The translations under genes and the position numbers were made by a program. Positions 20,608 to 30,264 of a stretch of 64,000 bases of DNA are shown one piece after another. How positions within the stretch are numbered: the stretch's first letter is position 1; each line of letters begins with the position of its first letter. The stretch is from an uncultured Methylophilaceae bacterium (GTDB lineage Bacteria > Pseudomonadota > Gammaproteobacteria > Burkholderiales > Methylophilaceae), in the NCBI GenBank assembly GCA_903870165.1, contig CAIQBW010000012.1:62001-126000 (forward strand), given 5' to 3'. The notes beneath the pieces were generated by a model that made no database searches, was not told where the DNA came from, and saw nothing but the letters and a program-made list of their open reading frames with translations.

Positions 20608-21837
20608 TTATGAGCGATAATCCGCATTAATTTTCACGTAATCGTATGAGAAGTCACAAGTCCAAACGGTTGAATTGGCTTTCCCTCGATTAAGCACGAC
20701 ACGCACTAAAATCTCTGGCTCTTTCATCACGGCAACCCCTTGCTCTTCTTGATAAGCTTCTGCACGCCCACCGTTTTCAGCAACAAGCACATTCCCTAAA
20801 TAAAGCTGCATAGCACTGACGTCCAACGCATCAACACCAGCGTAACCAATTGCCGCCAAGATACGACCTAAATTAGGGTCTGATGCAAAGAAAGCCGTTT
20901 TAATCAGCGGGGAATGCGAAATGGCATAAGCCACTTTGCGACACTCCTCGACATCTCGACCTGCCTCTACTTGCACCGTCATAAATTTAGTAGCGCCTTC
21001 TCCATCACGCACAATCGCCTGTGCTAAAAGGATCGAAACTTCTGTCATGGCATCGCGAAGAGCTAGATAATCAGTCGTACCAGCTTGAATTTCATCAATA
21101 CCAGATTGGCCTGTTGCCATCAAAATCAATGAATCATTAGTCGAAGTATCGCCATCCACAGTAATGCAATTAAATGAGCGATTAACCGCGTAATCAATCA
21201 ACTCTTCCAACGCTTGCTGACTGATCGTCGCATCTGTTGCAATGTACCCCAGCATAGTCGCCATGTTAGGGTGAATCATACCTGAGCCTTTAGAGATACC
21301 TGTGATGGTAATAGTCTTACCACCTAAAGAAATCTGTTTGGAATAGCCTTTTGCAACAATATCCGTGGTCATAATAGCTTCGGCAGCATTGAGCCAGTTA
21401 TCTTCCTTCAGGTTCTCAATGCAAGCTGGTAGACCTGCAATCACCCGATCCACAGGCAATGGCTCTAAAATAACACCTGTAGAAAACGGTAAGATTTGTG
21501 ATGCAGATTTAGTACCCAATAAGTCAGCCAACGCTAGGCAAGTTTGCTTGGCATGCTGCATACCAGGCTCACCAGTCCCGGCATTGGCATTACCTGTATT
21601 CACGACCAAGGCACGAATTTCGTTTCCGCTCGCAAGGTGCTCTTTACACAAAGTCACAGGCGCCGCGCAGAATTGATTTTTGGTAAATACGCCAGCAACA
21701 CGCGTACCTTCACTCAATTTAATCACCAACACATCTTTACGATTTTGCTTGCGGATATTAGCCTCCGCAAACCCTAGCTGGACACCTTTAACAGGCAATA
21801 GAGAGTTGGCTTTTGGCGCTGATAAGTTAACTGGCAT
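20608..21837 (-). CDS. argJ: Glutamate N-acetyltransferase / ornithine acetyltransferase
   Basis: An enzyme of 409 residues that transfers acetyl from N-acetylornithine to glutamate, recycling the acetyl group in arginine synthesis. The self-cleavage site is clear at [17 protein letters not shown], with the Ala-Thr junction whose Thr becomes the nucleophile. Other motifs are [13 protein letters not shown] and [11 protein letters not shown] separate argA is in the window, so ArgJ may act mainly as recycler, although this cannot be read from the sequence. Confidence 0.96.
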   Translation of the reverse strand: MPVNLSAPKANSLLPVKGVQLGFAEANIRKQNRKDVLVIKLSEGTRVAGVFTKNQFCAAPVTLCKEHLASGNEIRALVVNTGNANAGTGEPGMQHAKQTCLALADLLGTKSASQILPFSTGVILEPLPVDRVIAGLPACIENLKEDNWLNAAEAIMTTDIVAKGYSKQISLGGKTITITGISKGSGMIHPNMATMLGYIATDATISQQALEELIDYAVNRSFNCITVDGDTSTNDSLILMATGQSGIDEIQAGTTDYLALRDAMTEVSILLAQAIVRDGEGATKFMTVQVEAGRDVEECRKVAYAISHSPLIKTAFFASDPNLGRILAAIGYAGVDALDVSAMQLYLGNVLVAENGGRAEAYQEEQGVAVMKEPEILVRVVLNRGKANSTVWTCDFSYDYVKINADYRS

Positions 21838-21927
21838 TTTTTTAACTCTAAAACATGAATGGATGATTAAGATTTTAACCGATAGATAAAACTTGCATGA
21901 AACAAAACGTGCATCATCGGCATAAAA

Positions 21928-21952
21928 AAAAGCGGCTTTAAAGCCGCTTTTT
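21928..21952 (-). terminator. Terminator after the secA-DUF1289 unit
   Basis: AAAAGCGGCTT / AAGCCGCTTTT is a perfect stem flanked by A and T runs, located just past the DUF1289 stop. It separates that unit from argJ; T-runs lie on both strands. Confidence 0.85.
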
Positions 21953-21954
21953 AT

Positions 21955-22140
21955 TTAGAAGGTCGTATTATCTAGCAAACGCTGATCTAACGCGCCCATT
22001 ACTTTTTCCCGCTCTTCGTCCGTCATATTCCACCATTCACGGATCTCTTCAACGGTGCGATAACAACCCTGGCAAAAGCCATTGCTATCATTGATAGCAC
22101 ACACACCAATACAAGGCGAAACGATATCTTCAATACCCAT
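21955..22140 (-). CDS. DUF1289 small Cys-rich protein
   Basis: A protein of 61 residues with the family pattern SPCIGVCAINDSNGFCQGCYRTVEEI and then WWNMTDEER. The four cysteines (CxxxC...CxxC) probably bind a metal or Fe-S centre. Its function is unknown. It starts three bases past the secA stop, so it is co-transcribed. Confidence 0.92.
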   Translation of the reverse strand: MGIEDIVSPCIGVCAINDSNGFCQGCYRTVEEIREWWNMTDEEREKVMGALDQRLLDNTTF

Positions 22141-22143
22141 AAA

Positions 22144-24852
22144 TTAGCTCAATTTTCCGTGACATTGTTTATACTTTTGACCTGATCCACAAGGACAAGG
22201 ATCGTTACGACCAATTTTAACGCCTTCGCGTTCAAATGGCGCACCATCTTCTGCAGCAGGCGATGCTAAAGCTTCATCATAGTCGGTATGTTGATATTGC
22301 ACATTCTCAAGCTCTGTTGGTTTTTCAACGGCTTCCAAATCTGCTGCGCTCTTAACTTGAACTTGCATCGTCACTTGCGTCACTTCGTGCTTAACGGTAT
22401 CTAACAACGCAGCAAATAGCTCAAAAGCTTCGCGTTTATACTCTTGTTTAGGATTCTTTTGTGCATAAGAGCGCAAATGAATGCCCTGACGCAAATGATC
22501 TAAACCCGCCAAATGCTCACGCCAATGATTATCCAAGCTTTGCAACATCACTGCACGCTCAAATTGACGCATCGTATCTACCCCAGCCATCTCTTCTTTT
22601 GCTGTGTAAGCATCTTGGGCAGCCCCTTGAATAGTGTCGCGTAGCGTTTCTTCATGCAAATCAGGGTTATCTTCCAACATTTTTTGCAATGGCAGATGAA
22701 GATTAAACTCGCCCTGCAAGACCTTCTCAAGTGAAGCAACATCCCACTGTTCTTCAACGCTTCCTGGCGGCACATAAGTTGACACCATGTTATCAATGAC
22801 GTCATGACGCATCGCCGCAATCGTTTCGCCAACGTCCGTTACTTCTAACAACTCATTTCGCTGCTCGTAAATTACTTTACGTTGGTCATTCGCTACGTCA
22901 TCGTATTCCAATAATTGCTTACGAATATCAAAGTTGCGACCTTCTACTTTACGCTGTGCATTTTCAATAGCACGTGTCACCCATGGATGCTCAATCGCCT
23001 CACCTTCAGGCATTTTGAGACGTTCCATAATCGCTGAAACGCGGTCTGATGCAAAAATACGCAATAACTGATCTTCAAGTGAAAGATAAAAACGGCTAGA
23101 ACCTGTATCGCCTTGACGACCAGAACGGCCGCGCAATTGATTATCCACACGACGCGACTCATGGCGCTCTGTGCCGATGATATGCAAACCGCCTGCCGCC
23201 AATACTGCATCGTGGCGCACTTGCCATTCAGCCTTAATCTTTTCAATCTTGGTTTGTTTCTGAGTATCTGAAAGCGCTTCATCAGCACGCACCAAATCAA
23301 TTTCAGGCTCGGGATTGCCACCCAACACGATATCGGTACCACGACCGGCCATATTGGTGGCGATTGTAATCATTCCTGGGCGGCCTGCTTGCACAATAAT
23401 ATGCGCTTCGCGTTCATGTTGTTTTGCATTCAATACTTGATGCTCTAATTTAGCTTTGGTCAGCAAATCAGCAATCAACTCCGAATTTTCAATTGAAGTA
23501 GTGCCCACCAATACAGGCTGTCCACGGCCTTGGCACTCTTTAATATCTTCAATCACTGCATTGTATTTTTCACGCGCAGTACGATAGACCTTATCCATTT
23601 GGTCTTTACGTTGCATGATGCGATGAGTTGGGATGACGACTGTTTCTAAACCATAAATTTGGTTGAACTCATAAGCTTCAGTATCTGCAGTACCAGTCAT
23701 GCCAGACAATTTGCCGTACATACGGAAATAGTTTTGAAATGTAATAGATGCGAGCGTTTGGTTTTCTTTTTGAATCGCCACGCCTTCTTTAGCTTCCACT
23801 GCCTGATGCAAACCATCAGACCAGCGCCGACCTGTCATCATGCGGCCTGTGAATTCATCCACAATCACAATCTCACCGTCACGCACAACATAGTGTTGAT
23901 CTTTGTGGAATAAAGATTGCGCGCGCAAAGAAGCATATAAGTGATGAACCAAGCTAATACTTGCAGCATCGTACAAACTCGCGCCTTCAGCTAATAAGCC
24001 AGATTTTTCAAGCAATTGCTCCGCATGCTCATGCCCATTTTCAGACAGAATTACTTGCTGTGCTTTTTCATCAACCCAGTAATCGCCTTCGCCTTCTTCT
24101 TCTGTTTGACGAACTAACTGTGCAGCAATGCCATTCATTTGGCTGTAGAGATTAACACCGTCATCGGCTTGACCAGAAATAATGAGCGGCGTACGCGCCT
24201 CATCAATCAAAATCGAATCCACTTCATCAATTAACGCATAGCTTAGGCTACGCTGCACTCGCTCTTCAGCCGTATAGACCATATTGTCGCGAAGGTAATC
24301 AAAACCAAACTCATTGTTAGTACCATAGGTAATGTCTGCAGCGTAGGCTTGTTGTTTGGCATCATGCGGCATTTGTGAAAGGTTAATGCCAACCGTTAGA
24401 CCCAAGAAATTGTATAACCTAGACATCCACTCAGCATCACGCTTAGCCAAGTAATCATTCACAGTAATGACATGAACGCCATTACCCGTGAGCGCATTGA
24501 GGTAAGCAGGTAATGTTGCCACCAATGTCTTACCTTCGCCCGTACGCATTTCGGCAATCTTGCCAGCATTGAGCACCATACCGCCTATTAACTGCACATC
24601 GAAATGGCGCATTTGAAATACACGGCGACCGCCTTCACGTACCACTGCGAATGCTTCAGGTAATAGCTGGTCTAGCGTTTCACCTGCTTGAAAACGGACT
24701 TTGAACTCTTCTGTTTTTGCGCGCAACTGCTCATCGCTTAACGCCTGCATTTGCGGCTCAAGGGCGTTAATCACAGCCACTTGCTCAAAATACTGTTTCA
24801 CTAGGCGATCGTTACGACTACCGAATAATTTTCTAAAAAGTTTGGATAACAT
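22144..24852 (-). CDS. secA: Preprotein translocase ATPase SecA
   Basis: The motor of the Sec export pathway, 902 residues, acting at SecYEG. The Walker A-type motif is [11 protein letters not shown] at about residue 103, with [19 protein letters not shown] in the DEAD domain and [15 protein letters not shown] in the second helicase domain. The zinc-binding SEC-C end is intact ([17 protein letters not shown]). The leader has a small hairpin (TCCGC AATA GCGGA, 24868-24881) just ahead of a weak ribosome site. It is divergent from dciA. Confidence 0.98.
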   Translation of the reverse strand: MLSKLFRKLFGSRNDRLVKQYFEQVAVINALEPQMQALSDEQLRAKTEEFKVRFQAGETLDQLLPEAFAVVREGGRRVFQMRHFDVQLIGGMVLNAGKIAEMRTGEGKTLVATLPAYLNALTGNGVHVITVNDYLAKRDAEWMSRLYNFLGLTVGINLSQMPHDAKQQAYAADITYGTNNEFGFDYLRDNMVYTAEERVQRSLSYALIDEVDSILIDEARTPLIISGQADDGVNLYSQMNGIAAQLVRQTEEEGEGDYWVDEKAQQVILSENGHEHAEQLLEKSGLLAEGASLYDAASISLVHHLYASLRAQSLFHKDQHYVVRDGEIVIVDEFTGRMMTGRRWSDGLHQAVEAKEGVAIQKENQTLASITFQNYFRMYGKLSGMTGTADTEAYEFNQIYGLETVVIPTHRIMQRKDQMDKVYRTAREKYNAVIEDIKECQGRGQPVLVGTTSIENSELIADLLTKAKLEHQVLNAKQHEREAHIIVQAGRPGMITIATNMAGRGTDIVLGGNPEPEIDLVRADEALSDTQKQTKIEKIKAEWQVRHDAVLAAGGLHIIGTERHESRRVDNQLRGRSGRQGDTGSSRFYLSLEDQLLRIFASDRVSAIMERLKMPEGEAIEHPWVTRAIENAQRKVEGRNFDIRKQLLEYDDVANDQRKVIYEQRNELLEVTDVGETIAAMRHDVIDNMVSTYVPPGSVEEQWDVASLEKVLQGEFNLHLPLQKMLEDNPDLHEETLRDTIQGAAQDAYTAKEEMAGVDTMRQFERAVMLQSLDNHWREHLAGLDHLRQGIHLRSYAQKNPKQEYKREAFELFAALLDTVKHEVTQVTMQVQVKSAADLEAVEKPTELENVQYQHTDYDEALASPAAEDGAPFEREGVKIGRNDPCPCGSGQKYKQCHGKLS

Positions 24853-25051
24853 ACAGTGACACCAACTTCCGCTATTGCGGAGCCTTCTTTAAGGTTGACT
24901 TAAAAATAAATTCTTGTGATTTTACCATAATCAAGCCGCCTCTCGGCAGCCATTAAAATGACACTTAAAACACGAACATTGAAGCAAACGATATAATGAG
25001 CATTAACATCAGTCTGTCATTCATTAAACTCACTTGTGCGAGGGATTAAAT

Positions 25052-25465
25052 TTGCAATTAATCAATGCAATACTTAAAAACAGCGCACTTTCAAAAATGG
25101 CTGAAAAAGCCAAAGAGCTGACTTCAATTCAAAAAATTTGGAGTGAAGTTGTACCCGCTCAACTCAAACCATTTACGCAAGCAGGCAATATCCAACACAA
25201 ACGTCTGACGGTACAAGTTGAAAACGGTGCAATTGCCGCCAAAATTAAACTTCTATTGCCAAGTCTTATTAGCAAACTGCAAAAACAGGGTGTTGAAGTA
25301 ACTTCAATCAGAGTTGAGGTGGATGTTCAATCCAAACAAGATAAAGTAGCAAAACCCACTCGCCATCTCAGTGAAAATGCCTCAAGCACTCTACAATCTT
25401 TAGCTAAACAATTAGAGGGCTCTGAACTAGGCGAGGTCTTAACTAGGCTCTCAAAACGCACCTAA
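25052..25465 (+). CDS. dciA: DciA family helicase-loader protein (DUF721)
   Basis: A protein of 137 residues from TTG 25052. The KH-like DUF721 core is visible (IQKIWSEVVPAQLKPFTQAG, GNIQHKRLTVQVENGAIAAKIKLL). DciA loads the replicative helicase DnaB in bacteria without DnaC. The track starts at TTG 25034; I chose the second TTG because GAGGG lies seven bases before it. A TATAAT at 24992-24997 upstream has no good -35 partner. The dciA-secA neighbourhood is common in proteobacteria. Confidence 0.85.
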   Translation: MQLINAILKNSALSKMAEKAKELTSIQKIWSEVVPAQLKPFTQAGNIQHKRLTVQVENGAIAAKIKLLLPSLISKLQKQGVEVTSIRVEVDVQSKQDKVAKPTRHLSENASSTLQSLAKQLEGSELGEVLTRLSKRT

Positions 25466-25497
25466 AAAAATGGCCACTATACGGTGGCCATTTATCT
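25464..25497. terminator. Terminator between convergent dciA and ppa
   Basis: TGGCCAC TATACG GTGGCCA is a 7-bp perfect stem. On the minus strand it is followed by a run of seven T's, so it is strongest for ppa. On the plus strand the tail TTTATCT is weaker. Confidence 0.8.
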
Positions 25498-25517
25498 ATC
25501 AACGTCGAGATTTTTAA

Positions 25518-26042
25518 TTATTTAGCGCGTGCTACGCTCGCAACGATTTCAGCTTTAGCGGCTTCTACGCCTTGCCACTGACCAACTTTAACCCATTTAC
25601 CCTTTTCCAAATCCTTGTAATGCTCAAAGAAATGTGCAATTGGCGCCAATTGGAAGTCAGGAATATCTTCATAGCTTTGTACATTTTTATATTGTGGGCA
25701 AATTTTATCTACTGGCACAGCCAATACTTTTGCGTCCATGCCTGACTCGTCTTCCATCATCAACACGCCAATCGCCCGGCAACGAATAACAACGCCAGGT
25801 TGCAATGGGATAGGTGTGATAACAAGCACGTCCGTAGGGTCCCCATCTTCTGAAAGTGTTTGTGGGATATAGCCGTAGTTACATGGGTAATGCATAGAAG
25901 TACCCATGAAGCGATCGACGAATATCGCGCCCGACTCTTTATCGACTTCAAACTTAATTGGCTCGCCACGCATTGGGATTTCAATAATGACGTTAAAATC
26001 ATTTGGAACATCTTTGCCCGCAGGCACGTTACTCAGTGACAT
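25518..26042 (-). CDS. ppa: Inorganic pyrophosphatase (family I)
   Basis: A cytoplasmic enzyme of 174 residues that hydrolyses pyrophosphate. The active-site block DGDPTDVLV and the neighbouring [11 protein letters not shown] are diagnostic. [18 protein letters not shown] and [16 protein letters not shown] fit the proteobacterial type. It is the last gene of the purC-YkvA-can-ppa unit, 31 bases after can, and is followed by a terminator. Confidence 0.97.
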   Translation of the reverse strand: MSLSNVPAGKDVPNDFNVIIEIPMRGEPIKFEVDKESGAIFVDRFMGTSMHYPCNYGYIPQTLSEDGDPTDVLVITPIPLQPGVVIRCRAIGVLMMEDESGMDAKVLAVPVDKICPQYKNVQSYEDIPDFQLAPIAHFFEHYKDLEKGKWVKVGQWQGVEAAKAEIVASVARAK

Positions 26043-26073
26043 CGTTTTTTTCCTTCAGCAGTTTTTAAAAAAG

Positions 26074-26706
26074 TTATAACAATGGTGAAAATTTTAATGT
26101 TTTGGGGTCATAAGCAGACATGACACCACTTTCAATATCGAAATACCAACCATGCAAGGTTAATGTTCCTGCCTCAATACGCTCTTTAATAAACGGAAAA
26201 GTAGCTAAATTTTCTAGCGAGACAAGAATGCCTGCCAACTCACAATGACATGCCATTTCCGATGCACTTGCATCAGGAAAGTCAGCTTTTACGCGGCGAT
26301 AAGCATGACTCGCCATACTCACCCAAGGGCGAATAAACTCACCATCAATACCCTCTGGAACGCCCTCAGTTAGCGCTTTGATGCCGCCACATTGACGATG
26401 CCCCATCACCATAATGTGACGAACGCCCAATCCACAGACACCGAACTCAAGCGCTGCACTCACACCGTGATAGCCCCCGCCCTTTTCGTAAGGTGGAACA
26501 AGATTGGCAACATTACGCACCACAAACAAATCGCCTGGCTTTGCATCCATCACAATCGCCGGATCTACACGAGAATCAGAACAAGCAATAATCATTGTGC
26601 TCGGATTTTGCCCTTGGCTTAATTCGCCAAACAATGGCGTTTCACCAGCGAAATAATTTTCGTGGAAGCGCTCGTATCCCGCAACAAATTGATCAATATT
26701 ACTCAT
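26074..26706 (-). CDS. can: Beta-class carbonic anhydrase
   Basis: A zinc enzyme of 210 residues interconverting CO2 and bicarbonate. The zinc ligands are in CSDSRVDP and HRQCGG, with VRNVANLVPPYE between. The track has a GTG start two codons earlier; ATG 26706 overlaps the upstream TGA as ATGA and is preferred. It lies in the purC-YkvA-can-ppa unit. Bicarbonate is a substrate of PurK, encoded elsewhere in the window. Confidence 0.95.
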   Translation of the reverse strand: MSNIDQFVAGYERFHENYFAGETPLFGELSQGQNPSTMIIACSDSRVDPAIVMDAKPGDLFVVRNVANLVPPYEKGGGYHGVSAALEFGVCGLGVRHIMVMGHRQCGGIKALTEGVPEGIDGEFIRPWVSMASHAYRRVKADFPDASASEMACHCELAGILVSLENLATFPFIKERIEAGTLTLHGWYFDIESGVMSAYDPKTLKFSPLL

Positions 26707-26990
26707 TCGCACCCTACTCCTTTTATCAGTTCACGACATTCATTCACTACATCATCGGGAATCATTTTTAAAGCCACATAAACCAATAATGGAACGACGA
26801 CCAAATCATCCAATTGACCTATCACCGGAATAAAATCAGGGATTAAATCAAAGGGCATTAATACATAAGCTATCGCCAAGCCCAAGAAAACCTTTGCTAG
26901 GACCGGGGTCTTAGGATGTTTCAAAACAAGTCGATATAATTGAAACTCTTTCTTTAACTGCGCCGCAACTTTGTTAAGTTTGCTTAGCAT
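26703..26990 (-). CDS. YkvA / DUF1232 family membrane protein
   Basis: A protein of 95 residues with the DUF1232 signature AYVLMPFDLIPDFIPVIGQLDDL in a membrane-type segment. The family is widespread and its function is unknown. It starts six bases past the purC stop and overlaps can by four. Confidence 0.92.
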   Translation of the reverse strand: MLSKLNKVAAQLKKEFQLYRLVLKHPKTPVLAKVFLGLAIAYVLMPFDLIPDFIPVIGQLDDLVVVPLLVYVALKMIPDDVVNECRELIKGVGCE

Positions 26991-26996
26991 TTAATA

Positions 26997-27896
26997 CTAA
27001 ACCACCAAATCCAACCCTGTCAGCTTAGTGTATGCTTCACGGTACTTTTCACTGGTTTTTTCAGCAACATCTGCAGGCAAAACTGGCGCTGGTGGTGTTT
27101 TATCCCAACCAGATGCTTCTAACCAATCGCGGACATATTGCTTATCAAAACTCGGGGGATTTTTGCCAACTGCATACTGGTCTGCTGGCCAAAAACGTGA
27201 TGAATCTGGGGTCAATACTTCATCAATCAAGTAAAGTTCACCAGCAGCATCTAGACCAAACTCAAATTTAGTATCAGCGATAATAATGCCTCGAGTTAAG
27301 GCATATTCAGCGGCTTCTTGGTACAAGCGGATGCTGATTTCCGCAACCTTTTCAGCAAGATCCTTACCTAAAAGTGCCGCACACTTTTCCAAGGTGATAT
27401 TTTCATCATGATCGCCCACATCAGCTTTGCTTGATGGTGTGAATATTGGCATTGGCAATTTAGAGGCTTCTTGCAAGCCACTTGGAAGGGGAATGCCACA
27501 AACCGTTCCGCTAATTTTGTACTCTTTCCAACCACTACCAACTAAATAGCCACGAACAATTGCCTCGATTGGTAAAGGTTTAAGCTTTTTAACTACTAAG
27601 GCACGCTTGCCCAATTGAGCTTTTTCAGCAGGATCGTTCACTGCAGAGTCTGGGTTAATGCCGGTCAGATGGTTAGGGACAATATGACCTAGTTTCGCGA
27701 ACCAAAAGTTAGCAATCTCAGTAAGGATTGCGCCCTTGTCTTTAATTGGCGTAGGCAAAATCACATCAAATGCAGAAAGCCTATCAGTGGCAATTAACAA
27801 CATGGTGTTAGCATCAATATCATAAATATCACGCACTTTACCCTGATGAAGCAATGGGAGGCTTTTTATGCTTGATTGCGTTAGCGATTTAGACAA
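26997..27896 (-). CDS. purC: SAICAR synthetase
   Basis: The enzyme that joins CAIR and aspartate with ATP in purine synthesis, 299 residues, longer than the E. coli form (237) and like the eukaryotic/betaproteobacterial type. [10 protein letters not shown] and [11 protein letters not shown] at the N-terminus, [13 protein letters not shown] in the middle and [14 protein letters not shown] late are all diagnostic. The start is TTG 27896 with AGGA seven bases upstream. It is the first large gene after the promoter at about 27.99 kb. Confidence 0.95.
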   Translation of the reverse strand: MSKSLTQSSIKSLPLLHQGKVRDIYDIDANTMLLIATDRLSAFDVILPTPIKDKGAILTEIANFWFAKLGHIVPNHLTGINPDSAVNDPAEKAQLGKRALVVKKLKPLPIEAIVRGYLVGSGWKEYKISGTVCGIPLPSGLQEASKLPMPIFTPSSKADVGDHDENITLEKCAALLGKDLAEKVAEISIRLYQEAAEYALTRGIIIADTKFEFGLDAAGELYLIDEVLTPDSSRFWPADQYAVGKNPPSFDKQYVRDWLEASGWDKTPPAPVLPADVAEKTSEKYREAYTKLTGLDLVV

Positions 27897-27897
27897 T

Positions 27898-27984
27898 TTA
27901 GTTTCCTAATTCAGATTCAACAAACGACTGGATTTCAGGGAAATTAAAGCGAGTAAAACCACTCAAGCTATAAAGTCCACACAT
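27898..27984 (-). CDS. Possible leaderless 28-codon ORF in the purC leader
   Basis: This ORF is too short for the track. It starts at ATG 27984, four bases after a perfect TATAAT, so the start codon would fall at or near the transcription start. It encodes 28 residues beginning MCGLYSLSG and ends in TAA one base before the purC TTG. The purC ribosome site lies inside its last codons, so translation of the two could be coupled. An open frame of this length can occur by chance, so the call is tentative. Confidence 0.3.
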   Translation of the reverse strand: MCGLYSLSGFTRFNFPEIQSFVESELGN

Positions 27985-27988
27985 GGAG

Positions 27989-28017
27989 ATTATACCTTAA
28001 GTGTGCTTATCTCTAAA
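27989..28017 (-). promoter_or_regulatory. Sigma-70-type promoter for purC-YkvA-can-ppa
   Basis: A perfect TATAAT on the minus strand (27994-27989) has TTTAGA 17 bases upstream (4 of 6 matches to TTGACA). It lies between the EIIC-EAL gene and purC. Confidence 0.6.
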
Positions 28018-28028
28018 AATCGAGGGTC

Positions 28029-30098
28029 TTAAACTGCGGAGTATCTGAGTGCAAATGCCGGAATACTATCAGGATGTAGAGCTTTACTATAAAGCCAACC
28101 CTGAACAGAGAATGGCACATTTTTGGGAATTTTTGATAATTGCTCTTCGGTTTCTACACCTTCAACCACCAAAGAAAGACCTAGTGCATCAGCAAAATTA
28201 AAAATACCTGACATCACTTTTTTCCCTCCTTCAGTCTCCAATGCAAGAACAAAACTTCTATCGACTTTCAAATAGTCTGCATTCAAGCTATTTAAATAAC
28301 TTAAGGATGAATAGCCTGTACCAAAATCATCGATATAAACCTTTCCTCCAAAGGCATGAATGCGCTTAATAGCATCAATCACTTCAGCCAAACTAGAAGA
28401 GAAATCTTGCTCAATAATCTCAATCGAGATTCTGCCCTTTGCCTGACTGATTTTGTTGATGAGTTCATTCGTTGCAACTTTCTCGCTCAGCGTTGCACCT
28501 GTCACATTAATTTTAATAGGCACCTCGACACCAGCCTCTTGCCATATAGCGTCTTGTTCCAGAGCTTCGCCAGCCACCCACAAATCAATACTTTTCATCA
28601 AGCCAGCTTCATTTAACCAAGGTAAAAATTCATAAGGCATGATGATTTTTCCAGTTTTATCTCGGGCACGAAGCAATGCTTCAGCGCCAACAAACTTCTT
28701 GTCATGGACAGATACTTGCGGCTGATATTCCAAGAAAAAATCTAGCTCAGCGAGCCTTTCCAATTGGTGGCGTTTACGAATTTGTGCATGGCGCAATGTG
28801 TTTGAATTTTGTACAACATCATCAGCAAACAAAGAGGCCTCTTCATGAAGATGCGTATAAGTCATCTTCAAGGACTTTAAATATACGTTGAGAGGCTTCA
28901 AGCTGTCCCGCTCTAACGCCTTAACAAAAGGGCTATAAATCATTGAGCCAAGCATGATATTAAATAACTGCAATCCAACAGCGTGCATATCATGATGTGA
29001 AGCTACATAAGCATTAAATCCAATCAAACAATTAAGTGGGATATCAGCACTAGGGATCGCCACCCAACCAAAACTAATCACGGTCAATGCCACAATGACA
29101 TTCATAATAGGTACGGCAAAGAAAGGAATGAGCATTCGAGGGTTCAAAATAATTGGTAGGCCAAACAACAATAACTCATTGACGTTTAACAAACCGATTG
29201 GAATGCTAGCAACCGCCAGCAAACGTAAGGTTTTACTTCTCGAAAAAATCAAGACAGAAACAATTAATGAGAAAGTTGCACCACACCCCCCCATAAAAAC
29301 AAAAGCCCCAAGAAACGACTCGTTAACAACACCCAAGCCAGCAGAGGATGTTTCCGTTAATTGCATCATCAGCGGATGCAAAACATTAGCCCCGTGTATC
29401 CCAAAAAACCATAGGACGGAATTCAAACCTGCATAAAGAACACCACCCAAATAAGATGCCCCGATAGATGCATCACTCAGAAATGCAGGAAAAGTGACAA
29501 GCGAGCTGACATATAACAGTAACTTTAGAGTGATGAAAATAATCGAGAAGACCGTAATTCCAGGAATCGTTAAATTAAGCGCACCTTTAACATTCCCTCC
29601 TGCGAAGTCAGCATCGGTAATCCTTGCCCATTTCTTCTGATATAACCAATACACCATAGGAACCACAATGAAAGGAATGATAATGCCAATAATCAACATG
29701 AAGGTGTCAGCTCGACTTGAATCCCCTCCCAATTGCTGCTTTGCAACAAGCGTGGAAATAAGCGCCAACAGAGAGACTGGCATTGGTGGAAGACGCTTCT
29801 TAACGCTCAATATATAAGCCAAGGAGCTCGTCGCAATAATAGGAATCAAACTAGAGAATATTTTATTTAAGCTAGACAGGTTGGCGACTTCCTCGGGCGC
29901 AACCCCTATCAATTGCAACATAAATGCAGTTGCAACGAAAATAGCGGACATGATTGCACATGGCAATGTCCAAATCATGGCCTCTCTTAAGTAAAAAATA
30001 GATTCTGTCGGCAAAAAGCGAATCAGGTTCGTTTTCACATACATAGTCACACGCTTAAATGCGTGTGCTAAATATCTATATTCCAAAAGCTTAGTCAT
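28029..30098 (-). CDS. PTS EIIC-like permease domain fused to EAL c-di-GMP phosphodiesterase
   Basis: A protein of about 689 residues. The first 390 or so form a polytopic domain like the lactose/cellobiose PTS IIC family (VLWFFGIHGANVLHPLMMQL, FMGGCGATFSL, LLFGLPIILNPRMLIPFF). The C-terminal 260 residues are an EAL domain with all hallmark residues seen: EALLR, INVTGATLS, IEIIEQD, IDDFGTGYSSL, LKVDRSF, VVEGVETEEQL, SVQGWLYS. It should therefore hydrolyse cyclic di-GMP. No IIA, IIB, HPr or GGDEF gene is near, so the IIC part may be a sensor. The start is uncertain: TTG 30122 and ATG 30098 both lack a good ribosome site, and I took the ATG. Confidence 0.88.
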   Translation of the reverse strand: MTKLLEYRYLAHAFKRVTMYVKTNLIRFLPTESIFYLREAMIWTLPCAIMSAIFVATAFMLQLIGVAPEEVANLSSLNKIFSSLIPIIATSSLAYILSVKKRLPPMPVSLLALISTLVAKQQLGGDSSRADTFMLIIGIIIPFIVVPMVYWLYQKKWARITDADFAGGNVKGALNLTIPGITVFSIIFITLKLLLYVSSLVTFPAFLSDASIGASYLGGVLYAGLNSVLWFFGIHGANVLHPLMMQLTETSSAGLGVVNESFLGAFVFMGGCGATFSLIVSVLIFSRSKTLRLLAVASIPIGLLNVNELLLFGLPIILNPRMLIPFFAVPIMNVIVALTVISFGWVAIPSADIPLNCLIGFNAYVASHHDMHAVGLQLFNIMLGSMIYSPFVKALERDSLKPLNVYLKSLKMTYTHLHEEASLFADDVVQNSNTLRHAQIRKRHQLERLAELDFFLEYQPQVSVHDKKFVGAEALLRARDKTGKIIMPYEFLPWLNEAGLMKSIDLWVAGEALEQDAIWQEAGVEVPIKINVTGATLSEKVATNELINKISQAKGRISIEIIEQDFSSSLAEVIDAIKRIHAFGGKVYIDDFGTGYSSLSYLNSLNADYLKVDRSFVLALETEGGKKVMSGIFNFADALGLSLVVEGVETEEQLSKIPKNVPFSVQGWLYSKALHPDSIPAFALRYSAV

Positions 30099-30210
30099 AA
30101 ATTTAGTGATTTTTACATTCAATCTACGTCAGGATTGGTAAATTCTAACAGAAAATATAATTAATCTTTAAATTTAAATTCTCTAACTATCATGTTATTA
30201 CATATTTAAG

Positions 30211-30246
30211 TTAAAGAAAAAGGGCCCGCAGGCCCCTTTTTCTTTA
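30211..30246 (-). terminator. Terminator after pgk
   Basis: TTAAAGAAAAAGGGCC and GGCCCCTTTTTCTTTAA form a long, strong stem with a very short loop (CGCA), just past the pgk stop. Long A and T arms make it active on both strands. Confidence 0.88.
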
Positions 30247-30264
30247 ACCGATCGAATTTTAAAA

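Noticed and set aside
22977-23342. 121-residue minus-strand ORF inside secA
   Set aside because: Same strand, other frame inside secA; secA itself is intact and well conserved.
24868-24881. Small hairpin ahead of secA as a SecM-like control element
   Set aside because: The stem is only five base pairs and no upstream secretion-monitor peptide is visible.
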